A program made the position numbers and the translations under genes. From Borreliella bissettiae DN127 (GTDB lineage Bacteria > Spirochaetota > Spirochaetia > Borreliales > Borreliaceae), in NCBI RefSeq assembly GCF_000222305.1, contig NC_015921.1, forward strand, positions 496,001 to 560,000: DNA of 64,000 nucleotides, read 5' to 3'. Positions 45,409 through 54,054 of this stretch are shown in pieces (positions within the stretch are counted from its first letter, which is position 1; each line of letters begins with the position of its first letter). Under the pieces are notes generated by a model that had not been told where the DNA came from, did no database searches, and saw only the letters and a list, made by a program, of their open reading frames with translations.

Positions 45409-46182
45409 TTGAAAAAAAACATTGCAATTTTTTATTTAATATTTAGTGTTAATTTTAGTTTTAGCATTGATTTAAATGATTTTGATTTTTATCGCAGCCT
45501 TGACAAGGAAGAATTAATATTTTTAATTAATTTATTAAAGAGAGAGCAACTTGTTTTGGCAAATAGTTGTGCTTTAGAGTATATTGATTTAGCTTATAAG
45601 GCGCTAAAAGAAAAAAACATAAATTTATTATTAAAAAATGACAAAGAATTAGCAGTAGATAGCAACAAGCATTTAATCCAATCTAAGAAATATAACAATG
45701 CAAGGCTTATCTTTAAGGCCACAAAGGATTTAAATACTTTGGTTCATATTAGTAGGGATGGGCTTTTAAAAACTTTAGATGGTAGAAGCGTAAGTGTTAA
45801 TAAGGATAATAAATTTATTATTTTAGATTCTTTTTTGAATAACGATTTTTATGATGATGTTCCAAGCGAATATACCACTATTGAAATTTATAATAAAAGC
45901 ATTTTAATGCCTAATTTAAATAAATTTCTTCTAGATAAGCGCTTAAATCCTTTTATTTATCTTGAAGATTTTAATAAAAACGTTTACTTAAATGATATTC
46001 CAAAATTAAGCAAAGAAGAGTTGTTGTTTTTATTTTATGAGCTATTTCCAGTTTCTAAGCTAAAGAGTTTAAAAGATTGGAATGATTTTGGATTTTCATC
46101 TATTTTAAAAGTATTGAATAAAATTTATTCTGAAAAAATAAATTCGATAAGGGGGAGTGCAAATGAATTATCAAAGAATTAA
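45409..46182 (+). CDS. Exported hypothetical protein
   Basis: 257 residues with a signal peptide (residues 1-20, IAIFYLIFSVNFSFSI). I do not recognise a family; the mature part is helical with Leu/Lys/Asp repeats (LINLLKREQLVLANS, YKALKEKNINLLL). The start is TTG at 45409, 8 bases after GGGAGG (45395-45400). It lies 15 bases after xthA and overlaps the M16 peptidase gene by 20 bases, so it may work with that periplasmic peptidase. Confidence 0.8.
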   Translation: MKKNIAIFYLIFSVNFSFSIDLNDFDFYRSLDKEELIFLINLLKREQLVLANSCALEYIDLAYKALKEKNINLLLKNDKELAVDSNKHLIQSKKYNNARLIFKATKDLNTLVHISRDGLLKTLDGRSVSVNKDNKFIILDSFLNNDFYDDVPSEYTTIEIYNKSILMPNLNKFLLDKRLNPFIYLEDFNKNVYLNDIPKLSKEELLFLFYELFPVSKLKSLKDWNDFGFSSILKVLNKIYSEKINSIRGSANELSKN

Positions 46183-48964
46183 AAGTTATTGTAAATTTAC
46201 AAGTGTTTTTCTATTTTTTTTGTTTTCTTGTGTTTCTAATGACATAAAGTTAGATCAAAGTTTAGTAAAAGGAAAACTTGTTAATGGGGTAAGATATTAT
46301 ATTTATAAAAATCAAATACCAAAGAATGCCGTTAGTATAGGGATTGTTTTTAATGTGGGTTCTCTTAATGAAGAAGATAATGAGAGGGGAATAGCGCATT
46401 ATCTTGAGCATATGGCTTTTAATGGTACAAAAGATTATCCAGGGAATTCAATAGTTGATGTTCTTAAAAAATTTGGAATGCAATTTGGTGCTGACATTAA
46501 TGCTGCTACTAGTTTTGATTTTACTTATTATAGACTTGATTTGTCAGATGGTAATAATAAAGATGAAATTGATGAATCTATAAATATTTTGAGAAACTGG
46601 GCTTCTCAAATCAGTTTCATGAAAGAAGAAATAGATTTGGAACGAAATATTATTATTGAGGAAAAAAAGCTTGGCGAGACTTATCCTAGTAGAATTTATG
46701 AAAAAATGTATAAGTTTTTGACAAGCGGGAGTCTTTATGAATTTAGAAATCCTATTGGACTTGAAGAGCAGATTTTGTCTTTTCAGTCAGAGGATTTTAA
46801 AAAATTTTATAGAAAATGGTATAGGCCAGAACTTGCAAGTGTTATTGTGGTGGGAGATATTGATCCTATAGAAATTGAAGAGAAAATAAAGAAGCAATTT
46901 ATTTCTTGGGAAAATCCAACCGATAAAATTAAAAAGGTAAAAATAAATTTAGATGTAGAGCTTAAAGATAAGTTTTTACTTTTAGAAGATTTGGAAGTAG
47001 GAGAGCCCAGTTTAATGTTCTTTAAAAAAGAAATTATTAACTTTATAAAGACCAAAGATGACGTTTTAAATGATATTAAAAGGTCTTTATTGTCTGCTCT
47101 TTTTAAAAATAGATTTTCTGAATTAAAGACTGCTGGGGTAAAGCATTATAAAAATGTTTCAAATAAAGAGTTTTTTTCATTTAAGTCAGATAACAATACT
47201 ATTGTTGCAAGATCGATTTCTTTAAACTTTAATCCAGATCATTTGAATGAAGGAATACAAGACTTTTTTTATGAGCTTGAGAGGATAAGAAAATTTGGAT
47301 TTACCCAGGGTGAGTTTGAAAAAGTTAGATCTCAATTTTTAAAATCTTTAGAATTAAGGAAAAAGAATATAAATAAAACAAATTCATGGTCTATTTTTCA
47401 AGATTTGATAGAAATTGCTATTAATGGTTCTAATAAATTTGATATGAATGAATATTGCGGTCTTTCTGTTCAATATCTGGAAAAAATTGATTTAAAGACA
47501 ATAAACAATCTTGTAGAAAGAGAGTTTGATGTAAAAAATTGTGCAATTTTTTATTCTTACCGTGGAGGAGTACATCCCGTTTTGACTTTTGAAGATATTG
47601 ACAATCTTCAAAAGATAGCTTTAAAAGGAGAATTAAAGTCTTATGAGAATTCTTCAATTGAAGGTAAATTTTTTGAGAAGTCTTTAGATGATAAAGATAT
47701 TATTAGAGAAAATGAGTTTGAAAATGAAGTTTCATCATTTGTTCTTGAAAATGGGGTTGAAGTTTATTTTAAATATAATGATCAAAAAAGGGGTGTAATT
47801 GATTTTAGTGCAAGTTCTTGGGGAGGTTTGCTCAATGAGGATTTAAAACTTATTCCCGTTTTATCTTTTGCCCCTAGAATAGTATCTGGTTCGGGATACG
47901 GCGATTATTCTGCATTACAGATTGAGAAATATTTATCAGATAAAGCTGTTTCTTTAAGTGTTGGTGTTGGAGCCCAAGAATCATATATTGCTGGAAGTTC
48001 AGATAAAAAAGATCTTGAAACTCTTTTTCAGCTTATATATTTTACTTTCAAGGAACCCAAAATAGATGATGTTTTTTTGCAAAATGCTATTAATAACATA
48101 AAAGCATTAATAAAGAGCAATGAAAATAGTTCTAATTATCATTTCAAAAAAGCTATTGGTAAATTTTTAAACAATAATGATCCTAGATTTGAAGATATAA
48201 AAGATAGTGATTTACAGTATCTTACAAAAGAAAATATTTTATCTTTTTATAAGAAAAGGTTTACCTATGCAAATAATTTTAAGTTTGTCTTTGCTGGAGA
48301 CTCAGATATTCAGACAATAAAGGCTTATTCAAAGAAATATTTAGGCAATCTTAACTTTAAAGAAATAAACGAGTATAAAGATTTAGATTACTCTTATAGT
48401 AAAAATTTTAATAAAATAATTGTAAGGAAAGGAAAAAATACAACTGGCTTTGCTTATGTGGTTTATCCTTTTAAATTTAATTATTTGGCAGAAACCTCGT
48501 TAAATTTAAATGCTTTAGCAGATCTTTTAACAGATGGCCTTATAAAAAATATTAGAGAAAAAATGTCTAGTGTTTATGCAATTCAAGCCTCTTTTGATTC
48601 CAATTTAAGGAAAAATATGGATTCCGATGGTATTTTATCTATTTTTTTTACTACCGAGCCTAAGGAGCTTGACAATGTTTTAAATTCTATTAATCGCTAT
48701 ATGATCGAAAGGCAAAAAATAGATTTTAATGATAAAGATTTTTCTTATGTTAAGAAGAATTATATTAAAAATACAAAAATAAATTCAGAGAAAAATGATT
48801 ATTGGATTTCAAATATATTGGCGTCATTATCCTGGTATGGAGTATTTAAAAATAATTTTGGTGTTAAGTTTATAGAGACAAACTTAAACAAAGATTTAAT
48901 AAATGAATTTTTTAAGAAAATTAATCTTGATGAAAGAGCAGAGATATTATTGATACCTGAATAG
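46163..48964 (+). CDS. M16-family (insulinase-like) zinc peptidase lipoprotein
   Basis: 933-residue zinc metallopeptidase. The inverted motif HYLEH (His79, Glu82, His83) with a downstream Glu in LERNIIIEEKK is the M16 active site; a second, inactive M16 half follows (about 480-930), giving the clam-shell layout. An N-terminal LFFLFSC lipobox (Cys23) suggests membrane tethering facing the periplasm. I prefer ATG 46163 (GGGGGAG 5 bases upstream) over GTG 46157. Homologues degrade unfolded peptides; the B. burgdorferi protein has been described as an insulinase homologue. Last gene before a strong hairpin. Confidence 0.93.
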   Translation: MNYQRIKSYCKFTSVFLFFLFSCVSNDIKLDQSLVKGKLVNGVRYYIYKNQIPKNAVSIGIVFNVGSLNEEDNERGIAHYLEHMAFNGTKDYPGNSIVDVLKKFGMQFGADINAATSFDFTYYRLDLSDGNNKDEIDESINILRNWASQISFMKEEIDLERNIIIEEKKLGETYPSRIYEKMYKFLTSGSLYEFRNPIGLEEQILSFQSEDFKKFYRKWYRPELASVIVVGDIDPIEIEEKIKKQFISWENPTDKIKKVKINLDVELKDKFLLLEDLEVGEPSLMFFKKEIINFIKTKDDVLNDIKRSLLSALFKNRFSELKTAGVKHYKNVSNKEFFSFKSDNNTIVARSISLNFNPDHLNEGIQDFFYELERIRKFGFTQGEFEKVRSQFLKSLELRKKNINKTNSWSIFQDLIEIAINGSNKFDMNEYCGLSVQYLEKIDLKTINNLVEREFDVKNCAIFYSYRGGVHPVLTFEDIDNLQKIALKGELKSYENSSIEGKFFEKSLDDKDIIRENEFENEVSSFVLENGVEVYFKYNDQKRGVIDFSASSWGGLLNEDLKLIPVLSFAPRIVSGSGYGDYSALQIEKYLSDKAVSLSVGVGAQESYIAGSSDKKDLETLFQLIYFTFKEPKIDDVFLQNAINNIKALIKSNENSSNYHFKKAIGKFLNNNDPRFEDIKDSDLQYLTKENILSFYKKRFTYANNFKFVFAGDSDIQTIKAYSKKYLGNLNFKEINEYKDLDYSYSKNFNKIIVRKGKNTTGFAYVVYPFKFNYLAETSLNLNALADLLTDGLIKNIREKMSSVYAIQASFDSNLRKNMDSDGILSIFFTTEPKELDNVLNSINRYMIERQKIDFNDKDFSYVKKNYIKNTKINSEKNDYWISNILASLSWYGVFKNNFGVKFIETNLNKDLINEFFKKINLDERAEILLIPE

Positions 48965-48977
48965 TTTGTGTTTGATT

Positions 48978-49027
48978 AAGAAACATTCTTGTTTTCTGAG
49001 GTTTTCTAGAAAGCGAGAATGTTTCTT
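48978..49027. terminator. Bidirectional terminator-like hairpin
   Basis: Twenty-base arms (48978-48997 and 49008-49027) pair fully, with two G-U pairs, around a 10-base loop. It lies between the M16 gene (+) and the tRNA genes (-), so it can end both transcripts. There is no strong U-run outside the stem on either side. Confidence 0.65.
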
Positions 49028-49049
49028 AATCCATTATTTATTAGTAAGA

Positions 49050-49121
49050 CATCCTCTAGGGGAATCGAACCCCTCTTGCCAGGATGAAAACCTGGAGTCC
49101 TAACCGATAGACGAAGAGGAC
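49050..49121 (-). tRNA. tRNA-Glu (UUC)
   Basis: Cloverleaf on the minus strand: acceptor 49115-49121 pairs with 49051-49057 (G1-U72 wobble), anticodon arm CCAGG-TTTTCAT-CCTGG with anticodon TTC, T-arm with GGTTCGATTCC, discriminator G at 49050. CCA is not encoded. It lies 5 bases after tRNA-Lys(UUU) and shares its promoter. Confidence 0.95.
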
Positions 49122-49126
49122 AAAAG

Positions 49127-49199
49127 TGAGCTCAGTAGGACTCGAACCTACGACAAACGCCTTAAAAGGGCGCTGCTCTACCACCTGAGCTATGAGCCC
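49127..49199 (-). tRNA. tRNA-Lys (UUU)
   Basis: Cloverleaf on the minus strand with acceptor GGGCTCA/TGAGCTC, D-arm AGCTCAGGTGGTAGAGC, anticodon loop CTTTTAA (anticodon TTT), T-arm GTAGGTTCGAGTCCTAC, discriminator A. CCA is not encoded. A near-consensus promoter lies 29 bases upstream. Confidence 0.95.
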
Positions 49200-49227
49200 A
49201 AAAGTCATTTTATGACCATTGAAAGTA

Positions 49228-49256
49228 ATAATATATTTATTTTCCAATAATGTCAA
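49228..49256 (-). promoter_or_regulatory. Promoter of tRNA-Lys(UUU)-tRNA-Glu
   Basis: Minus strand TTGACA (49251-49256, full consensus), 17-base spacer, TATTAT (49228-49233). Transcription would start about 20 bases before tRNA-Lys. One of the strongest promoters in the window, as expected for a stable RNA. Confidence 0.8.
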
Positions 49257-49262
49257 GTTAAA

Positions 49263-49290
49263 TTGGCATAAAATTAATAATTTATACCAA
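49263..49290 (-). terminator. Hairpin after tRNA-Lys(CUU)
   Basis: Ten-base arms (49263-49272 and 49281-49290, one mismatch or wobble) around an 8-base loop, followed on the minus strand by TTTAA. It would end the tRNA-Lys(CUU) transcript just before the next tRNA promoter. Confidence 0.45.
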
Positions 49291-49307
49291 AAATGTATTT
49301 AACAATT

Positions 49308-49380
49308 TGAGCTGCACAGGACTTGAACCTGTAACCAGCGGATTAAGAGTCCGATGCTCTACCACTTGAGCTAGCAGCCC
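49308..49380 (-). tRNA. tRNA-Lys (CUU)
   Basis: Cloverleaf on the minus strand: acceptor GGGCTGC/GCAGCTC, D-arm AGCTCAAGTGGTAGAGC, anticodon loop CTCTTAA (anticodon CTT, reads AAG), T-arm CAGGTTCAAGTCCTG, discriminator A. CCA is not encoded. It has its own promoter. Confidence 0.94.
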
Positions 49381-49403
49381 AGCTTATTAATTTGCTAACA
49401 ATA

Positions 49404-49432
49404 AGAATAAGTTTTTATAAATTGAATGTCAA
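49404..49432 (-). promoter_or_regulatory. Promoter of tRNA-Lys(CUU)
   Basis: Minus strand TTGACA (49427-49432), 17-base spacer, TATTCT (49404-49409). The -35 overlaps the stop codon of the TPR gene upstream (stop at 49429-49431). Confidence 0.75.
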
Positions 49433-50073
49433 GGTTTGTTGTTGCTTTTTTTTAATTCTTCTAGTAAATTTTTTGCTTCTAGGTTATTAGGAGAGATTGT
49501 AAGAAGTTTAATTAGCGCTTCTTCTGCTAATATTTTATTTTTTGCATTTATTCTTGATCTTGCTAATTTAATCAATATATTTTGGTTATTGGGAAAAAAT
49601 CGCAATGCATGTTCGTATGCAAAATCGGCTTCATTGTATCTTTTTAGCTCATAGAAAGAATCTGCAATCAAATTATAAACTTTTATTATTCTTGCTCCCT
49701 TAGAATCAAGGCTAATGTATTCTTGAAAATATTTTAATGCATTTTCATAATTTTTTTGAAAAAAATAAGCTTCTCCTAGTGCTTGAATAATTCTTATGTC
49801 ATATTTTTTAATGCCAAGCCCAATAATTGCCTCTTTTTCAGCTCTTTTGTATTCTCCTATGGCTATTAAGCTCCATATTAATATTGTTCTAGCATCTAAG
49901 TTGCTAGGATTTAGTCGAATTTCTTCTAACGTGTTTAAAATAGCTTCTTTAAATTTTCCTTCTTTATATAGAAGAAGAGAGTCTTCTTTTTCTTTAGGCT
50001 GTGATTGTCCAAATAATAAGCTTGAATTGGATAACAGAATTAAAGTTATTTGCAATAGGAAAAAAAATTTCAT
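49429..50073 (-). CDS. Exported TPR-repeat protein
   Basis: 214 residues: signal peptide (about 1-22, LLQITLILLSNSSLLFG), then about four to five tetratricopeptide repeats (YKEGKFKEAI, GEYKRAEKEA, KNYENALKYFQEYI, KRYNEADFAYEHAL, and a last unit LAEEALIKLLTISPNN). TPRs bind proteins; a scaffold role in the periplasm is inferred. It overlaps the bactofilin gene by 4 bases, so the two are co-translated. Confidence 0.85.
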   Translation of the reverse strand: MKFFFLLQITLILLSNSSLLFGQSQPKEKEDSLLLYKEGKFKEAILNTLEEIRLNPSNLDARTILIWSLIAIGEYKRAEKEAIIGLGIKKYDIRIIQALGEAYFFQKNYENALKYFQEYISLDSKGARIIKVYNLIADSFYELKRYNEADFAYEHALRFFPNNQNILIKLARSRINAKNKILAEEALIKLLTISPNNLEAKNLLEELKKSNNKP

Positions 50074-50426
50074 TCTTCTAAATCCTCCATTTCACAATTC
50101 CCTTTAAATATTGCTCCAGAATCAATAAAAAGTTCTTTGGCTTTAATGTTTCCTATTAACTTGCCGGTTTTGTAAATTTTAATTGTTTTTAAAGCCTCAA
50201 TATTTCCTTTTATTTTGCCATGATTTAGTAAATGTTGGCATTTTATGTCAGCTTCAACATCAGCTTTTTCTCTTAGATAGATTGAGTTTGATGAGTTTAC
50301 TAAGCCTTTGAGCTTTCCTTCTATTATTATTGGCTTATTGCTTTCAATATATCCTTCAAACTCAAAATTTTTTTTTATTACATTTTGAGTACTACTTTCT
50401 TCGAATTCTAAGCTATCTATGCTCAT
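50070..50426 (-). CDS. Bactofilin-family cytoskeletal protein
   Basis: Bactofilins polymerise without nucleotides into filaments that position envelope enzymes. The 118-residue product has the beta-helical repeat region (about 25-110: PIIIEGKLKGLVNSS, ADVEADIKCQHLLNHGKIKG, KTIKIYKTGKLIG, ELFIDSGAIFKGNCE). I choose the ATG at 50426: AGAGGG (50431-50436) is 4 bases upstream, while the earlier in-frame ATG at 50468 lies inside a perfect hairpin and has no such site. Overlaps the TPR gene. Confidence 0.87.
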   Translation of the reverse strand: MSIDSLEFEESSTQNVIKKNFEFEGYIESNKPIIIEGKLKGLVNSSNSIYLREKADVEADIKCQHLLNHGKIKGNIEALKTIKIYKTGKLIGNIKAKELFIDSGAIFKGNCEMEDLEE

Positions 50427-50436
50427 TGAACCCTCT

Positions 50437-50472
50437 AAAAATGAATGCTTTTGCCTTAAAGCATTCATTTTT
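50437..50472 (-). terminator. Perfect 15-base-pair hairpin next to the bactofilin RBS
   Basis: Arms 50437-50451 and 50458-50472 are exact complements around a 6-base loop; each 3' arm ends in TTTTT on both strands. It lies 19 bases after the Bax-inhibitor gene stop and its proximal end directly abuts the AGAGGG ribosome-binding site of the bactofilin gene. It is a terminator for the gene upstream or an attenuator in the bactofilin leader. Confidence 0.7.
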
Positions 50473-50491
50473 GATTGAATTTTTTATGAAT

Positions 50492-51190
50492 TTAGTCGTT
50501 TCTTCTTTGGCCCAAAAATCTTAAAAGATATAAGAATAAATTTATAAAATCCAAATAAAGTTTAAGTGAGGCCACAACTGCCATTCTGTTTTTTATTTCG
50601 GTGTCGTCTTGTAGCATGTTATCCATTTTAGAAATATTTTGAACATCATAGGCTGTTAGACCTGTAAATATGACTACGCCCAAAATAGATATAAGGAAAT
50701 TAAGTCCTGAGCTTCTAAAAAACATATTAACAAGAGATGCAATAATGATTCCCCATAAGCCCATTATTAGATAGCTTCCCATTTTTGTTAGATCTGTTGT
50801 TGTAGTGTATCCGTAAACAGACATTCCAAGAAATGTTCCAGCAGTAATTCCAAATGTGAATACTATTGATCCTTGTGTATAAATCATAAATATAGAAGAT
50901 AATGTTACTCCTGTTAGTGCTGAGTAGAGCAAGAAAAGAGCTGTTGCAGTATTGCTTGATATTTTATTAAGAGCACCACTTATTGCATATACAAGTCCAA
51001 ATTGTATAAGTATTATAGCCATAAATGATATTGGATTTGACAATATTATTGCTTTGATTGTTTGATTTTCTGAGGTTGTATATGCAAACATTGCTGAGAT
51101 TAAAAGTCCAATTGCCATAAGCCCGAAAACCTTGGCTAAAAACTTGTTTTTTATTAGTATTTCTTGTTTTTCTTGTGTTAAATCGATCAT
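50492..51190 (-). CDS. Bax inhibitor-1 / YccA-family membrane protein
   Basis: 232-residue inner-membrane protein with seven predicted hydrophobic segments (for example KVFGLMAIGLLISAMFAYTT, ATALFLLYSALTGVTLSSIF, GVVIFTGLTAYDVQNISKM) typical of the BI-1/YccA family, proposed calcium or proton leak channels and protease (FtsH) modulators. The TAYDVQ motif holds the conserved Asp. AAGGAGG lies 6 bases before the ATG. It is 23 bases downstream of fusA, likely the same transcript. Confidence 0.88.
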   Translation of the reverse strand: MIDLTQEKQEILIKNKFLAKVFGLMAIGLLISAMFAYTTSENQTIKAIILSNPISFMAIILIQFGLVYAISGALNKISSNTATALFLLYSALTGVTLSSIFMIYTQGSIVFTFGITAGTFLGMSVYGYTTTTDLTKMGSYLIMGLWGIIIASLVNMFFRSSGLNFLISILGVVIFTGLTAYDVQNISKMDNMLQDDTEIKNRMAVVASLKLYLDFINLFLYLLRFLGQRRND

Positions 51191-51213
51191 AATAAAGCCT
51201 CCTTATTATTTTA

Positions 51214-53295
51214 TTAAGATTTGTTTTGATCGTTAAATTTTTTGCGAAGTTCATCAAATATAGCGCTTGGAACTTTTCCATACTTTAAGAATTCCATTGA
51301 GAATTCTGCTTTTCCTTGGGTAGAGGATCTAAGGACTGTTGAAAATCCAAACATTTCGCTTAAAGGCACTTCGGCCTCAACTTTTGAAAAACTTCCATCT
51401 TCTAGCGAACCTGTTATTATTCCTCTTCTTTGGTTTAAAAGTCCAAACATATTGCCTTGGAATTCGGTGGGTCCTTCAAGGGTAACTTTCATTATTGGTT
51501 CAAGGATTGTGGGCTTTGCTTTTTCATAAGCCTCTCTAAAAGCACCAATTGCTGCTAATTGGAATGCAATATCAGATGAGTCAACAATGTGATATTGGCC
51601 ATCATTGATTGTAATTTTTATGTCAACTATTGGAAAGCCAATGAGTGTTCCCTTTTCCATTGCTTTTTGGAATCCTTTGTCACATGATGGGATATATTCT
51701 GTTGGGATTACTCCCCCTTTTATTAGATTAACAAATTCGTATGTTTCTCCTTCTTTGTTAAGAGGTTCCATAAACCCCGCAACTCGTCCAAATTGTCCAG
51801 CTCCTCCAGATTGCTTTTTGTGAGTATAGTTAAATTCAGCTTTTCTTGTAATCGTTTCTCTATAGGCTACTTGTGGCATTCCGGTTTCAACTTCTGCCTT
51901 GAACTCTCTTTTCATTCTTTCAATGTAAACTTCTAGGTGTAGTTCTCCCATACCTTGAATTATTGTTTCGTTTGATTCAATGTCAACGTAAGTTTTAAAT
52001 GTTGGATCTTCTTTTGTGAATCTTCCAAGGGCTTTAGCCATATTATCAGCAGATTTTTTGTCCTTTGGTTTTACAGAAAGAGAAATTACTGGATCTGGAA
52101 TAAACATTGATGTCATTGAATAGTTGATAGATGGATCACAAAACGTATCGCCTGATGCACATTCTATTCCAAATAAAGCAACAATGTCACCACTTCCTCC
52201 AAATTCAATGTCTTCTGTATTATTAGCGTGCATTCTGATAAGTCTTCCGACTTTGAATTTTTTAGAAGTTCTTGAGTTGATAAGTTCTTGTCCTTTTTTT
52301 AAAATTCCTTGATAGATTCTTACATAGGTTAACTGTCCGTATTGTCCGTCTTCAAGTTTAAATGCAAGAGCAACAGTTGGGAGGTCGTTATCGATTTTAA
52401 GATCGATTTCTTTTTCATTATTATTAAGGTCAAGAGCGGTGTTTTTTATATCATGAGGGGATGGCAAAAATCTGGTTACAGCATCCAAGAGCAATTGTAC
52501 TCCTTTGTTTTTATAAGCAGATCCCATAAATACAGGGCACAATTTTAAAGCCAATGTTCCTGTTCTAGTTGCATTGTATATTATTTCGGTAGGAACATCT
52601 TTTCCTTCCATGTGCAATTCCATAAGTTCATCATTAAAGTCGGCAAGAGTGTCAAGCATTATTTCTCGTTTACTTTTTGCTTCTTCTAAGAGATCTGAGG
52701 GTATTTCTTTTTCTATTATTTCTGTTCCATCTTTTCCTTCAAAATAGTAGGCTTTCATTAATATAAGGTCTATAACTCCAATATGTTTGTCTTCTAATCC
52801 AATTGGGATTTGCATTAAAACGGAGTTTAAGTCAAGTTTTGACTTAAGTTGATCTTTTACATTGTAGGGATTTGCTCCGGTTTTATCGCATTTGTTTACA
52901 AATGCAAGGCGCGGCACGCTATATCTTTTAAGTTGTCGATCAACAGTTATTGATTGTGATTGAACTCCTGCAACAGAATCAAGAACTAATATTGCTCCGT
53001 CAAGCACTCTAAGAGATCTTTCAACTTCAATTGTAAAATCTACGTGTCCGGGTGTATCAATAATATTTATTGGAAAATCTTTCCATTCAACGTGAGTTGC
53101 AGCTGATGCTATTGTGATTCCTCTTTCTCTTTCAAGTTCCATTGAGTCCATTGTTGCACCAACCCCATCTTTGCCCTTTACTTCGTGAATTGCATGAATT
53201 TTATTACAATAAAAAAGAATGCGTTCTGTAAGAGTAGTTTTCCCTGAGTCGATGTGTGCGCTGATACCTATGTTTCGTAATTTATTGTAGTCCAT
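51214..53295 (-). CDS. fusA: Elongation factor G, mitochondrial (EF-G1) type
   Basis: Translocation GTPase. 693 residues with five domains. G1 reads [15 protein letters not shown]2/G3 [13 protein letters not shown] and [19 protein letters not shown]4 NKCDKTG. The AHIDSGKTT form and neighbouring sequence are those of mitochondrial EF-G1 and spirochete EF-G rather than the standard bacterial AHIDAGKTT type. By published work on B. burgdorferi as I remember it, one EF-G acts in translocation and the other in recycling. AGGAGG lies 11 bases before the ATG. Confidence 0.95.
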   Translation of the reverse strand: MDYNKLRNIGISAHIDSGKTTLTERILFYCNKIHAIHEVKGKDGVGATMDSMELERERGITIASAATHVEWKDFPINIIDTPGHVDFTIEVERSLRVLDGAILVLDSVAGVQSQSITVDRQLKRYSVPRLAFVNKCDKTGANPYNVKDQLKSKLDLNSVLMQIPIGLEDKHIGVIDLILMKAYYFEGKDGTEIIEKEIPSDLLEEAKSKREIMLDTLADFNDELMELHMEGKDVPTEIIYNATRTGTLALKLCPVFMGSAYKNKGVQLLLDAVTRFLPSPHDIKNTALDLNNNEKEIDLKIDNDLPTVALAFKLEDGQYGQLTYVRIYQGILKKGQELINSRTSKKFKVGRLIRMHANNTEDIEFGGSGDIVALFGIECASGDTFCDPSINYSMTSMFIPDPVISLSVKPKDKKSADNMAKALGRFTKEDPTFKTYVDIESNETIIQGMGELHLEVYIERMKREFKAEVETGMPQVAYRETITRKAEFNYTHKKQSGGAGQFGRVAGFMEPLNKEGETYEFVNLIKGGVIPTEYIPSCDKGFQKAMEKGTLIGFPIVDIKITINDGQYHIVDSSDIAFQLAAIGAFREAYEKAKPTILEPIMKVTLEGPTEFQGNMFGLLNQRRGIITGSLEDGSFSKVEAEVPLSEMFGFSTVLRSSTQGKAEFSMEFLKYGKVPSAIFDELRKKFNDQNKS

Positions 53296-53531
53296 TAGAC
53301 TTTGTTCCTCCTGATGATATGTGAATAGAAGATTAACTATCTTAGTAATTTTACAAAATTTTTTTTTAAAAATCTATCTTATATCGTTTTATATTATTAG
53401 ATTCTTTGGAAGTTTAAACTATTTGGCAGTTCGCTTGATTAAATTTGTATTAATGTATATTCTTATATTAGGGAATATATCATTTAGTAGATTTTGATTT
53501 TATTGATTAAAACTTTTTATTTTTTATTTAG

Positions 53532-53560
53532 TGAATTAACTCTTACTTTATTATTATACT
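53532..53560 (+). promoter_or_regulatory. Possible promoter of the KTSC gene
   Basis: TATACT (53555-53560) is a good -10; TGAATT 17 bases upstream is a poor -35. Transcription would start near 53567, just before GGAGG (53577-53581). The rest of the 294-base gap between fusA and this gene is AT-rich with no other clear element. Confidence 0.35.
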
Positions 53561-53589
53561 CCTAAGATAATTATTTGGAGGAATTTGAG

Positions 53590-53817
53590 TTGGAAACTTT
53601 AACAATATCTAATGAATTGAGCAAAATATCACAGGTGGGTTACGATTCTTCTGTGTCTGAGCTTTCTGTGTTTTTTAAGGATGGAAGAGCTTATAAGTAT
53701 TTTAAGATTGAACCAAGACATTTTAGTGCAATATCTAAACTTGTTGAGGACAGAAGATCAGTTGGTAAATATTTAACAGAAAATGTATTTAACAAATATG
53801 ACCAAGAAAAGCTTTAA
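53590..53817 (+). CDS. KTSC-domain protein
   Basis: 75-residue protein formed almost wholly by one KTSC domain (pattern IxxVGYD, LSVFFKDGRAYKYF, then SVGKYL and NKYD). Such domains occur alone or fused to lysyl-tRNA synthetase and other proteins; the function is unknown. I choose TTG at 53590, 8 bases after GGAGG (53577-53581); a TTG at 53575 overlaps that site. Transcribed alone and closed by a hairpin. Confidence 0.8.
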   Translation: METLTISNELSKISQVGYDSSVSELSVFFKDGRAYKYFKIEPRHFSAISKLVEDRRSVGKYLTENVFNKYDQEKL

Positions 53818-53839
53818 TTTGTTTTTTAGATAGTATTAA

Positions 53840-53870
53840 AAGCCCTTTTGTTTTTAAAGCAAGAGGGCTT
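53840..53870 (+). terminator. Terminator after the KTSC gene
   Basis: Eleven-base arms (53840-53850, 53860-53870; one G-U pair) around a 9-base loop, starting 22 bases after the stop codon and followed by ATTTATGTTT. Confidence 0.65.
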
Positions 53871-54004
53871 ATTTATGTTTATGACTAGCTTTTAGAGTGA
53901 TATATTTTGTTTTATAATCATCAAGATGGCTTATTTAATTTTAAGATTCAACAGCGTTTAAATTTTATATTTTTATGATTATTAGATTTAATATTTTTGC
54001 TGCT

Positions 54005-54033
54005 TTGAATAATTTAAATAGTATAAATAGTAT
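54005..54033 (+). promoter_or_regulatory. Possible promoter of the TPR lipoprotein gene
   Basis: TTGAAT (54005-54010), 17-base spacer, TAGTAT (54028-54033). Transcription would start near 54040, about 15 bases before the ATG at 54055. Weak match. Confidence 0.35.
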
Positions 54034-54054
54034 TAAGGATTCAAGTAAGTTTTT

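Noticed and set aside
50427-50468. ATG at 50468 as bactofilin start
   Set aside because: It lies in a perfect hairpin and lacks a ribosome-binding site; ATG 50426 has AGAGGG 4 bases upstream.
53453-53485. Imperfect inverted repeat in the fusA/KTSC gap
   Set aside because: Arms contain a bulge and are AT-rich; expected by chance in such sequence.
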